Position numbers and translations under genes: made by a program. From Orobanche coerulescens (Eukaryota; Streptophyta; Magnoliopsida; Lamiales; Orobanchaceae), in assembly GCA_033398695.1 (NCBI GenBank), contig CM065811.1, forward strand, positions 73,164,001-73,228,000: DNA of 64,000 nucleotides. Direction: 5' to 3'. Within the stretch, counting starts at the first letter, position 1. Each line of letters opens with the position of its first letter. Under the pieces are notes generated by a model, which did no database searches, was not told where the DNA came from, and worked only from the letters and a program-made list of their open reading frames with translations. Below, piece after piece: positions 1 to 9,648 of this stretch.

Positions 1-165
1 TTGATGTGATGGGATGATGAAATGATGATTAATCCGAATGATAAGCTTGAAGAAGATGATTTGTGGATTCAGCTCAAAGAAAACTCTCCAAATCGCCCGA
101 AATCGCCCAAAACCGTCGAAGGAATGAAGTGAGATGATGAAATGACGAAATGGACTGCACTGTCC

Positions 166-175
166 AATATATAAT
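166..175 (-). promoter_or_regulatory. TATA-like box in the LTR of Tekay A
   Basis: The minus strand reads TTATATATTG about 15 bases beyond the end of the motif array. Position in the LTR (about 780 bases from its start) and the matching arrangement in the other gypsy LTRs suggest the U3 core promoter. The transcription start is inferred, not seen. Confidence 0.5.
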
Positions 176-183
176 GTCCCCAG

Positions 184-731
184 ATTAGCGTGCGCTAGCT
201 CTTGTGCGTAGCATGCGCTAACGGGTGTACTGGGTAGTCCAGTACCCTCTGCTCGCAACGGTAGCGTGCGCTACGTACCTTTTGTAGTGTGCGCTACAAC
301 CGATTACTTTGCGTGCGCTAACCCAAAATGTTAGCGTGCGCTAACAATTTATCTGATGCCCAGTACTGATGTACAGAACCTCCTGTTCTCTGATCTGTTC
401 GTGGTAGCGCGCGCTACACAAAATATATAGCGTGCGCTACTGACACCGATTAGCGTACGCTAATAACTACTCGTAGCGTGCACTATGAATTATTCCAAGT
501 CAGTCCAGTAGCTACTGGACTCTGCCTGATCCGACCTTAGTGCGCGCTACACCGACTGCATAGCATGCGCTACTCTGACCTACTAGCGCGCGCTACTTAC
601 AACCCAACTGCAGTGCAGTGCCTTCTGGACTGCCTGCTTGAACTACATTATCATGTACTAATGTTGAGAGGTAGCGTGCGCTACCCAAACTCAATTAGCG
701 CGCGCTAAAGAGAGTTCGTAGCGTGCTCTAC
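184..731 (-). promoter_or_regulatory. Array of about 16 TAGCGYGCGCTA near-palindromes in U3
   Basis: Copies of a 12-base near-palindrome (TAGCGTGCGCTA, TAGCGCGCGCTA and one- or two-base variants) occur about every 20-60 bases, for example near 186, 261, 331, 403, 428, 450, 560, 583, 671 and 695. The spacers are unrelated to each other. The array ends just before the TATA-like box. This fits a cluster of binding sites for a dimeric DNA-binding protein; that role is inference. Confidence 0.7.
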
Positions 732-949
732 TCCTCACACACAGCCCACTATGAAGATGACAATGATGATAAACACGGCATGATTCTCCAAATAGATTGA
801 TGATGAATGACGATACAATTACTCTGAATGGTGAATACAATGATTGAATATGAGTGACAAATGATCATTAATGAGTGAAATATACTGAGTGACAAATACT
901 GAATGATAAATACTGAATGATAGTGACTGAATTACAACCAGGTATTACA

Positions 950-961
950 TACACCCCCCTT
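950..961 (-). other. Polypurine tract of Tekay A
   Basis: The minus strand reads AAGGGGGGTGTA immediately before the LTR start at 949. This is the normal site for plus-strand DNA priming in LTR retrotransposons. The same run precedes the LTRs at 52113 and 59438. Confidence 0.85.
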
Positions 962-981
962 AAAAGAGTTTCATCCCTGAA

Positions 982-1516
982 ACTAAGGGTCAAACAACTT
1001 GGGATAACACTCCCGCATACTATCCTCGGTTTCCCAAGTAGCCTCTTCGACTTCGTGTCTAGACCACTGAATTTTAACCAAAGGAATCATCTTGTTCCTC
1101 AACTATTTGATTCGCCGCTCTAAGACTCGTATAGGACGCTCCTCATACGAATGAACATTAACGATCTCGATTTCGTTGAACTGAAGTATGTGACTCGGGT
1201 CGGCAACATACTTCCGTAACTGAGAGATGTGAAACACATTATAAATTCGGCTCAACGCCGAAGGTAAGGCCAATCGATAAGCTAGCTCACCTAATCGATC
1301 CAAAATCTCAAATGGTCCAATGAATATCGGACTCAACTTTCTCCTCTTCAAAAAATGGAAGATACCTCGACTCAGGGATACCTTGACCAAAACATGGTCA
1401 CCCGCCTCGAACTCTAACGGTCGACGACGATTATCTGCATATGATTTCTGTCGACTCTGAGCAGTCAACAAACGACTCCTGATCAAAGCTACCTTCTCAC
1501 GGGCGGCTATAAGCAT
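982..1516 (-). pseudogene. Integrase C-terminal part plus chromodomain of Tekay A
   Basis: The 137-residue open stretch (1516-1103) carries the integrase C-terminal region, with the conserved run GPFEILDRLGELAYRLALP and then FHISQLRKYV. It is followed by YEERPIRVLERRIK, the start of a chromodomain. A CAG-to-TAG stop then interrupts the frame. Beyond it the chromodomain core continues (LVKIQWSRHEVEEATWE) to a stop at about 982. Chromodomains of chromoviruses bind modified histone tails and steer integration into heterochromatin. The stop separates the aromatic core from the rest, so this copy is inactive. Confidence 0.85.
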
Positions 1517-1522
1517 ATCGGG

Positions 1523-2371
1523 CTAGGTGCCGATTGATTCTGATAAGTCATCCCAACACAAAGGAGATCGACAACGACGACCGTACAAGGCCTCGTAAGG
1601 TACCATCTTAATCAAAGCATGCCAACTATTATTGTACGTGAACTCGATCAACGGTAGTTGGGCTTCCCAATCATCCTTCCAATCGAGGACGCATGCCCTC
1701 AACATGTCCTCTAAAGTCTGAATAGTCTTCTCTGATTGTCTGTCAGACTGAGGATGAAAAGTTGTACTGAGATTAAGCTAAGTTCCCATAGCACGATGAA
1801 CTGATTTCCAAAAATGAGACACGAATCGTCCGTCACGATCGGAAATGATACTCTTAGGAGTACCGTGCAGTCTCATTATTTCTTTGATGAACAATTGGGC
1901 AAGTCTCTCGGGACCCCACATATCCTTAATTTCAAGGAAATGAGCCGAATTAGTTAGACGATCCACAATTACCCAAATTGTGTTCATGCCACGTCGACTC
2001 GTCGGCAAACTCATGATGAAGTCCATTGAAATATCTTCCCACTTCCACTCTGGAATAAGGAGAGGTTTCAGCATACCCGCCGGTCGCTGATGTTCTATCT
2101 TGACTTGCTGACAAGTTAAACATCACGAAACAAATTTCGCGACTTCTCGCTTCATATTACTCCACCAATAATTTTGTTTCAAGTCTCTGTACATCTTGCT
2201 AGACCCCGGATGAACGGAATAAGGGGTAGCATGAGCTTCTCTCAAAATCGAGTTTTTCAACTCGTCATTCGCCGGTACGCATAACCGATTCTTAAATCGC
2301 AAAAGTCCATCCTCGTGGACCACAAATCCAGGGGCTTTCCCCTGAGTCACATCATCTCGAATGCGTAACAA
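1523..2371 (-). pseudogene. Integrase (zinc-binding and catalytic core) of Tekay A
   Basis: Three broken pieces together form the integrase. The stretch 2371-2123 has the HHCC zinc-binding region (HATPYSVHPGSSKM, then YWWSNMKREVAKFVS, with the CxxC following after a stop). The stretch 2074-1778 has the catalytic core, with the first acidic residue in MDFIMSLP and the second in SDRDGRFVS. The stretch 1705-1523 covers the region after the catalytic Glu (LRACVLDWKDDWE). The enzyme would insert the cDNA into host DNA. Stops at about 2121 and 1776 and a frame break after 1523 disable it. Confidence 0.85.
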
Positions 2372-2518
2372 AAATGGGTCCGAACCCTGATTCTCCCTGA
2401 TCGCCTCCTAAAGTGGCGATGAAATATCTAACGTACAAGGTTGCCCTTGTACTCGCTGTAACCAGACCTCAATCTCGGGTCTCAAAAATTCCTGTTGAAG
2501 TTCCTTCTGGACTGTTAA

Positions 2519-3827
2519 TCAAGCAAGCATCTGCTCCTGAACGGACTTACGACTCAAGACGTCGGCGACAATGTTCGCCTTGCCCGAGTGGTAAAGTATC
2601 TCAATATCATAATCTTTGATTAGTTCCAACGACCGTCTCTGTCGCATATTTAACTCCTTCTGAGTAAATATATACTTTAAACTCTTATGATCGGTGAATA
2701 TCTGATAGGTAACGCCATAAAGATAATGACGCCAAATCTTCAATGCGAATACCACAGCTGCTAGCTCCAGGTCGTGGGTCAGATAATTAACCTCGTAAGG
2801 TCTCAATTTTCATGAAGCATAAGCAATAACTTTCCTGTTCTGCATTAGTACACATCCGAGACCCTGTCCAGACGCATCACTATAAACCACAAATCCTTCC
2901 ATCCCTTGCGGTAAAGAAAGGACAGGTGCTGAAATTAACCGGTTCTTGAGTTCCTCAAAACTCTGTTGACACACGTCGGACCACGTGTATTTCTTATCTT
3001 TCCATAAAAGGTTCGTCATGGGTTGAGCGATTTTAGAAAATCCTTCCACAAATCGCCGATAATAACCAGCTAATCCGAGGAAACTTCGGATTTCCTTAAC
3101 ATTCTTCGGAGGTTGCCAATCTCGGATAGCCTCCGTCTTCTGAGGGTCGACACGAACTCCGTCTGATGAAATTACATATCCGAGAAACGTCACTTCGGAC
3201 ATCCAGAACTCACATTTGGAAAACTTTCTGTAAAGTTGCTCTCTTCTCAAAATTTCGAGCACTTGATGAAGGTGAAACTCGTGCTTCTCCCGGTCACGGG
3301 AATAAATTAAAATGTCACCAATGAAGACAACGACGAAATGATCCAAATATTTGATGAAAACCCGATTCATTAACTCCATGAACACTTCAGGTGCATTAGT
3401 TAACCCAAATGGCATTGACCATAGCGTGTTCAGAACGCCGTCCTTGCAATATCTGACTCTCGAATTCACAACTGATGATATCCAGATCTTAAGTTGATCT
3501 TGGAAAATACTGAAGCTCCCTGAAGTTGATCAAAAAGATCATCAATACGGGGTAGAGGACCGAACCATCCTTCTTCTTGACAAATAACACTGGTGCTCCC
3601 CACGGGGACGCACTCGGTCGAATATAACCCTTCTCGGTTAAATCCTCTAGTTGATTCTTCAACTCCTGCATTTCGGTCGGGGCCATTCGGTATGGTGCCT
3701 TCGATATTGGAGACGTACCAGGCTCCAACTCAATCGTGAATTCCACATCTCTCTGTGGAGGCAAACTAGGTAACTCGTCCGAAAATACATCGGCATATTC
3801 TCTCACTATAGGAATATCCATCAACAT
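2519..3827 (-). pseudogene. Reverse transcriptase and RNase H of Tekay A
   Basis: The stretch 3827-3489 holds the RT start ([18 protein letters not shown], then [23 protein letters not shown]). The stretch 3469-2810 continues through [20 protein letters not shown] to the catalytic loop and the gypsy signature [19 protein letters not shown], and then into RNase H ([18 protein letters not shown]). RNase H ends in 2806-2519 ([20 protein letters not shown]). The RT catalytic motif reads FIGD where FIDD is expected, so one of the two metal-binding Asp residues is lost (near 3317). A frame break also lies between 3489 and 3469. RNase H keeps its DAS. Confidence 0.88.
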
Positions 3828-3830
3828 TAC

Positions 3831-4430
3831 TCATGGTTTCTCGGTCTTGGTCATATAGCACCAATAACCGACACACCCCTGACTGAGTAATTTCACTGCT
3901 TTCATCAAGTTGATAACTCTCCCAGAACAGCTGGGATTTCCTCCCTGAAATACACATTCGACCCCATCATCTGAAATGATAGTGACCATACGCTTACGGA
4001 CACTAATGACGGCATCGTGACGATCCATCCAATCAATACCCAGGATGACGTCGTCTCTCGGTAAATCTACCACGATTAGGTCTGCTAACCAATCACGGCC
4101 ATGAAGTTGAATCGGACAATCCTTATAATCTCACGATTCCCGATAATTCTTCTACCTTCAGGTAGACCAATGACATAAGGCTCACAACTAGTAGCACTAC
4201 CCAGACGTAGTCTACTCAAACATGACTCGAAAATAAATGAATGTGATGCACCAGTATCAAAAAGGGTATACACAGGTTGAGAAAGAATATCGAGTGTACC
4301 TGAGATCATCTGGGACTCTGGATCGTCGGTCTTCTTCATCTCATAAATTTGGGGACTGCCGGCCCCCGAACCGGACGCTCCCGTCTGATAACTTTTGGCT
4401 CCGCCTTTATATGCTCCTATCGTCTTGAAC
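3831..4430 (-). pseudogene. Aspartic protease and linker of Tekay A
   Basis: The retropepsin active site is intact here as FDTGASHSF (near 4242-4259), unlike in the two plus-strand Tekay copies. The flanking conserved segment (SQPVYTL) and the downstream stretch 4073-3831 (DVILGIDWMDRHDAVI, then VECVFQGG) are typical of the protease to RT linker. The reading frame breaks at about 4085 and again near 3831, so the polyprotein is not continuous. The enzyme would mature gag and pol. Confidence 0.8.
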
Positions 4431-5296
4431 AACACGGACCGAGTGGCCTGATTCTGCACCGCTGAATGTCTCGGGGCCTGAGATGATGCCGGAGTAGGTT
4501 TGGAGTCCCTTCGGCAAAAACGGGCCTTATGCCCAGCAATCCCATAGTTATTGCACATGACAGTTTGTCTCGGACTCTTGGTGCTGAAATGACCCTGTTC
4601 TTCACAATTGAAATAGCTGATGGCCGAACTAGCCGCTCGTGACTGAGATTCCGCGGGTCTGGGCACCACAGGAGGTCACTCAGAGAAAGTAGAGCCTGCA
4701 CGAGGCTTCTTGAAAGTGGCCTGACTGCCTTCAAGCTGATTACGATTCTTAGACTTCTTGCCAGCAGATGAAGGTTGTTGCTTAGCAATCTCCTTAGCAG
4801 TAAGCTCATAGGTAAGAGCTTTCTCAATGAATTCGTCCAGAGTGGTGCAATTGTGATTAAGCAACTGCATCCACATATGAGGCTTCAACCTCTTGCTGAA
4901 ATATTTGATCTTGTTCGCCTCAGAGTGAATAATGAACGAGGCGAAAGGAAGTAGCTCCTGAAATTTCTCGGCGATGACGAGAATATCATCGTCCGCTGAG
5001 AGGTCGGGAGTGAGTAATTCTGACAACTTGGCCTCCCTGAGTGGGGCCGTATAATACCTCTCCATAATGAGAGTCTTGAATTGATCCCAAGTACAAGATC
5101 CGTCGGTGGGATTCAACGATAACCACCATGAATGAGCGATCTTACCCAGATAGTAAGCCGCGACTGAAACTTTGTGCCCTTTGTGACACTCCACCATAGC
5201 AAATAACTTCTCGAAATGCTCGAGCCAGTGAACAATATCCGCCGGCTCAGATGAGCCCTCAAAAGTAGGTAGCCGCTGGCGAGAGATGTCGCCAAT
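4431..5296 (-). pseudogene. gag of Tekay A, main part after the CACTA insertion
   Basis: This is the capsid region (PTFEGSSEPADIVHWLEHFEK, then AHSWW and FKTLIMERYY), typical of plant Ty3 Retrotrans_gag, followed by a basic linker and two zinc knuckles. The gag frame is open from the insertion point to a TGA at about 4676 (an Arg codon CGA in the other copies). The knuckles, near 4615-4574 and 4555-4514, are damaged: the first has Tyr for the first Cys and Ser for the last Cys, and the second has Tyr for the second Cys. The changes fit C-to-T decay. Its first part lies at 18382-18727. Confidence 0.85.
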
Positions 5297-5620
5297 CACT
5301 ACTACAAATATGACCTTTAATGATAGAAATTTTATGACGTTTTGCCAAAAACGTCATTGTAATGTCTTTTCATGACGTTTCCAGCAGCAAACGTCATAAA
5401 TTTGGATTGGAGTTTAGTTTTATGACGTTTAGTAACAGTCATCGTGAATAATGAATTTAATGATGTTTAAAAACCGTCATAAAATTTATGACGTTTTATA
5501 AACGTCATATACTAGTTTTCCATGATGAATTACGAACGTCATAGTAGATCTATTGACGACAGTTTCTAAGTATCATTGAATATTCTTTCAATGACATTTG
5601 TTAAATGTCATAAATTGTAG
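5297..5620 (+). repeat. CACTA left terminal inverted repeat and subterminal TGACGTTT motifs
   Basis: The terminal repeat (about 18 bases) is followed by many copies of TGACGTTT and its complement AAACGTCA in both orientations, such as ATGACGTTTTGCC, AAAAACGTCATTG and AAACGTCATAAAT. Subterminal motif clusters are the known binding sites of the TnpA-type protein that brings CACTA ends together. The motif also matches the right end. Confidence 0.85.
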
Positions 5621-6402
5621 GTGGGCCATGACACAAGTATTGGCGCCTTAGCCTAATTCTCTGCCGCCCAATTTTTTTATCGGGAACTTTCTATTGATAA
5701 GTCTGACCACCGCTTAAAATACATTTACAGAAAATAAAAAACCGTCCCAAAAAAACCTAGTTTCTATCACCTCTTGTCTCTCACCTCTTGCGTTCGCGAC
5801 CTTCCCAATCTGATTCAGAAATCTGCTTTCTTTCTCACACGACGCCACATCTTCTTCTCTTCCAGCGACCTCTGCTTCTCTTCCGGCCGAACGCAGCGTA
5901 AGCCTCATGCTTGATTTGTTCAATTTTTTTTTTTAATTTACGTCAATAGAGTTGTATGATATTTTTTAATTTGTTCGATTTGTGCTACTTAATTATTCTG
6001 TCTATAGAGTTGTATGATATTTGGATTTGGGTGATTCTTGTATGGTTGATGTTAATATTTCTTAGCAGTAAACTTTCCTCTACGCTGACTTCAACGGAGG
6101 AGATGAATTTTTTCATGTATTGAGTTTCTCCATCCTCAATTTTCTCGTGTTTTTGTCCAGGATGATGCTTAAAAACTGGACAACCACTACTTGGTGAAGA
6201 GAATGCAACAACAGTCATAGACAAAACCTATAGGTATGATGACAATTCTATTTTGAATGCTTATGTGGTGATTGATTTTCCGAAGATGATGTTCTCTAGT
6301 TCGTGATATTTCTTTGGAATTCCAGATTCATCGCTTCGTGACCAAGTCGACTCCATCGTCGTCGCCTCCATCGTCGTCGCCTCCATCGTCTGTAAATATA
6401 CT
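5621..6402 (+). other. CACTA 5' non-coding region, possible transcript leader
   Basis: No convincing gene is present. The part 5740-5910 is pyrimidine-rich (CTCACCTCTTGCGTTCG, CTTCTTCTCTTCCAGCGACC) and resembles a plant 5' leader or a captured exon. At 6351-6390 a 15-base unit (CTCCATCGTCGTCGC) is repeated nearly three times. Small open stretches on the minus strand here look like chance reading frames. Confidence 0.35.
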
Positions 6403-6431
6403 ATATATATATATATACTCTGTTTATCTGT

Positions 6432-6478
<47 letters not shown>
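6403..6478. repeat. AT dinucleotide microsatellite
   Basis: Two runs of alternating AT (about 6403-6418 and 6438-6478) are separated by TACTCTGTTTATCTGT. They are simple sequence inside CACTA non-coding DNA. Confidence 0.9.
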
Positions 6479-6479
<1 letters not shown>

Positions 6480-6631
6480 TATATATTATATAATTACATA
6501 TACAATACAGACTAGTTGATTGTTATATATGTTGAATGCTATAATTTGGCTGCCTGCTGTTGTATTAGGTATGTTAGAAACATATAATATTCTACATGTA
6601 TAATTACTATTTATTATTTATACCTTGCATA

Positions 6632-7160
6632 GTTATCAATAGCGCCCGTAGCGCTCGCTATAGCGAGTAGCGAAGCGTAGTGAGGCTTCATCGCTATAGG
6701 GCGCTATGAGCTACGCAGTTTTGGATAGCGAGCGCTATCCTCGCTATTCTCGCTATAGCCCCGATCGCGATAGCACCCAATAGCGGCGCTATTTCATATT
6801 CTGTGTTTTTTTTTCCTGTAACAATTTTGTAGGTTGCCCTTTTCAATTCCAATAAAAAATGTGTTTTCAGGTAACATAAACCTGAAAAAAATATAAAAGC
6901 CCAAAATCATAATATATTTTTAGGTAAGATGACATTTATATTATGTTTTTCTAGTATTGGAATTGATGTTTTGTGTTATTTGAACTTATATCCATGTTAT
7001 TTTCATTATGCATGAACTCTTGAATTGGATTTAGTATATAATATATATTATATATTTATGTACTTGTGGCGCTTCACTTCCAAAGAGCCCTCGCTATTCG
7101 TTATAGCTATCGCTATAGCCGTAAGGGACCTTGTCGCTATGGAGCGCTATTGTTGGGTTC
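6632..7160. mobile_element. Possible hAT-type MITE with GCGCTATAGCG-rich ends
   Basis: Two GC-rich stretches (6632-6795 and 7065-7160) are full of short palindromes such as GCTATAGC, AGCGCT and CGCTATAGCG. They face each other around an AT-rich centre of about 270 bases. The left end starts GTTATCAATAGCGC; the right end on the other strand has CAACAATAGCGC. This resembles short non-autonomous hAT elements of plants. I could not find a clean 8-bp target duplication, so the exact ends are uncertain. Confidence 0.4.
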
Positions 7161-7862
7161 ATTTTTCGGGCGACTCTTGTTTTCTTATTATTTAAAACTC
7201 AAACAAATTAAAACCTTAAAATCCAAAACAGCACTAATCTTGCGCTGCTGGGCCGGAAGTGTCCTCGGATCTTTGTCAAGAGCTTGAGGATCCCGGTTTT
7301 AATTTAAACGGGTTTTAATCTCAAAATTCAAATCGAGCGCCTGAATTTGAGTCTCACCAGCTGCGTGCTCCCTTTCCTGATCTTTGTGCTTCTCAAGTTT
7401 AATAATGCGCCCTCGGATAATGTTTGGGGAGCCTGTCTAGCGCTGCAAGGTCGTTTTCTCTTAACATATGGATTGCCCGATTTACTGCAGCATTTAGTGT
7501 TTTCTACATACTATTAATAACTATGATACCTTGTCGACTAGTCTACGACAAGTCACGGCTAGTCTACGACTCGACTTGTCGGACCCTCCGTCGACTCGGA
7601 TCGACTGGTCGATGTACCAACCATGGTCTATTCACCTTGTAATAACTCTAAGAACAATTTATTATGCAGAACGTATAATTATAAGAGGTTTATGATAATG
7701 TTTTTTTAATGATTTTGTTTGTATATGAAACCTAAATATGTTACTGGTGTGATGGTTCTGTATTTGTGTTGTAAACACATGTGAGAAGCAAAAAGTGATA
7801 TCTATTACCTTATAACAATTTTAATTCATGAGGTATCTTTCCCTTTGATTACCTTCATAACA
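7161..7862. other. Non-coding stretch with a cluster of GACTAGTC/GTCGACT palindromes
   Basis: No gene is recognised. At 7533-7612 the sequence is packed with GTCGACTAGTC, CTAGTCTACGAC and similar near-palindromes, the same motif type that marks the possible MITE at 14151-14684. It may be a decayed end of that family. The rest is AT-rich without identifiable content. Confidence 0.35.
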
Positions 7863-9062
7863 TTATATTTCCTGGCCTGCTATTTGCAAAAGCATATTTT
7901 GCAGTTCAGTTTTGTCACTTTGAAAACTAGAAACTGCAGTGGAACCGGAACGCTGCAAACCAGTCTGGTTTTCGCGGTTTCTAGATTCATAATTGATTGT
8001 CTTGAATGTGTCTGCTCTTTCTGGAGAACTTTTCACATACTTGCAGGCTTTCCTAATTGATGCAACTGATTTATCCATAATATGCAACCCAGATCTCGCA
8101 ATCAGGTTAACAATATGTGCGAGGCAGCTCACATGCATCACCCCCCTTGGTGGCCTCTTCTCCCAATCATCCATTTATGTCTTTAGATAGTTAATAGCAA
8201 CTTTTTTGCTTTGCATTGTCCACACTGATTGTCAACCCACACTGATTGTGAACACAATCTCAATCCCCCATTTATCAAACAATCCTCTAAGATTTTTCCT
8301 ATAGTCTTTCCATTATGATTAGGAATCAATTTAAAGTTCAAGGTTTTTCTATGAAGCGTAAAACCATGATCGATAAAATATGTTGTGATGACCATATAGT
8401 TGAGTTTTACAACTGGCCCAGTGCCGTTGTCAAACAGTGGGTGGGATTGTAACTCAACCGTTAGTTCCGCCTTCTTAGCATCATACATCCTCTACAAATT
8501 CTGAAAAATAGTCTTCCTACAAGTAGGCAACCATCTCGGACCGGAACTTCCACAAAATGCCCGAATCCACTATTTTTAATAAAGCTAAACGACAACTCAT
8601 CGATAACAATCATCACAGTTGCAACAACTCTCCTTCGACCAAGCGAGATGTTTTCAATGTTCTCACAACACCCACCATAATACAGTCACTAGTTAAGGCT
8701 TGTTGTCCTCCCTGCTCTAGATTCAATCTATCCCCAAAATTTTTACAAACAGACTTAAGATGACTCCTAAGAGTACTTGTACCTACTCTGAAATCACACT
8801 TGAATTCAGTGTTACAATGAATGCCACGACAGCGTTTCTCTAATCCAACAACCTTCTTTTCCCCATCTACTTCATCATAAAGATGTGCAACATATCTGTC
8901 AAAATGAGGCCATACGTTATAGGTAAGCCGTGGTTCCTTATTCAAGGCAGTCATCTTTCTCTTCCCTTTTACCGTAGTAGCACCCTTCTGTTGTTGGACT
9001 TCTTCGTCCTCAGATGGAACTTGCATGGTTTGATTATCATCACATGAATTCGATCTAGACAT
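7863..9062 (-). pseudogene. hAT transposase remnant with BED zinc finger
   Basis: On the minus strand, 9062-8613 encodes an acidic N terminus and then a BED-type zinc finger: VWPHF, then a Cys pair around RCRGIHC, then GTSTLRSHLKSVC (Cys-Cys-His-Cys order). The stretches 8488-8183 (LNYMVITTYFIDHGF, HNGKTIGKILEDCL) and 8174-7863 (HVSCLAHIVNLIARSGL, then CKYVKSSPERADTFK) match the catalytic-domain neighbourhood of plant hAT proteins of the RICESLEEPER type. The C-terminal dimerisation region is absent and at least two frame breaks occur. It probably entered the CACTA element by insertion or capture. Confidence 0.75.
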
Positions 9063-9648
9063 AGTAATATGAAAAAAAAAAGAAAAAAAAAACATATTAT
9101 TCAGTTGGTCATCATCAATAATTCAATATTACAACCTAATAGTAATAGATTTCTCTATATAATGAAACACTAAATCTAAAATGAATATCAACCTTACCCT
9201 ACCAATCACAGAGATTAAAAACGAATTAAGTATTAATCGTTAAAACAAAATAACCTAAACAATAATGGAATTTATTAATATGTAAATATAAATATGTATA
9301 CACAACATAATAAAAATAACCTACAATATCCATTTTCATCCTCCTTGAGACCTAGTTAACAAAGAACATGCTTTATCCTTTGCAATTATAATTAGATTTT
9401 GAAGAAAAATCCGATCAAACTAATGATTAAGATAATAAATTGAGACGCAGAAAACACACGGAAGAGAAAACATGATTTTTCCGAGAAAAATGCTTTTTAT
9501 AAGGATGTTAATAAGGTTACATGTTGTTTCATATTAATTTATGTTTGGTATATATCATAACATGGTAGCACTCTTAAGTCTTAAAGTCATGAATTTAATC
9601 TGTTTGAGTTTTTAAATATTGGTAGGTGTAAAGCACGTATAAGTTAGC
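9063..9648. other. AT-rich stretch between hAT remnant and TnpD, nothing recognised
   Basis: The sequence is AT-rich with an A-run at 9070-9090. It probably contains the upstream region of the hAT remnant (minus strand) and of the TnpD-like gene (plus strand). No open frame or clear promoter motif supports a further feature. Confidence 0.4.

Larger units (their letters stand above)
1..949 (-). repeat. 3' LTR of Tekay A (runs off the left edge)
   Basis: Read on the minus strand, the LTR starts with TGTAATACC at 949, directly after a polypurine tract. Its first 100 bases, with ATTCAGT/ATCATTCAGT repeats, match the start of the plus-strand Tekay LTR at 52113. After about 250 AT-rich bases comes a GC-rich motif array (731-184), then a TATA-like box near 170, then a leader-like stretch to the window edge. 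The other end of this LTR is outside the window. Confidence 0.88.

Noticed and set aside
184..731. Spaced short repeats that look superficially like a CRISPR array
   Set aside because: Units are only 10-14 bases, degenerate and palindromic, the spacing varies, and the region is the U3 of a plant LTR retrotransposon. No cas genes exist here.
5714..5923. 69-codon minus-strand frame in the CACTA leader as a gene
   Set aside because: No domain, and composition mirrors a pyrimidine-rich leader on the plus strand.
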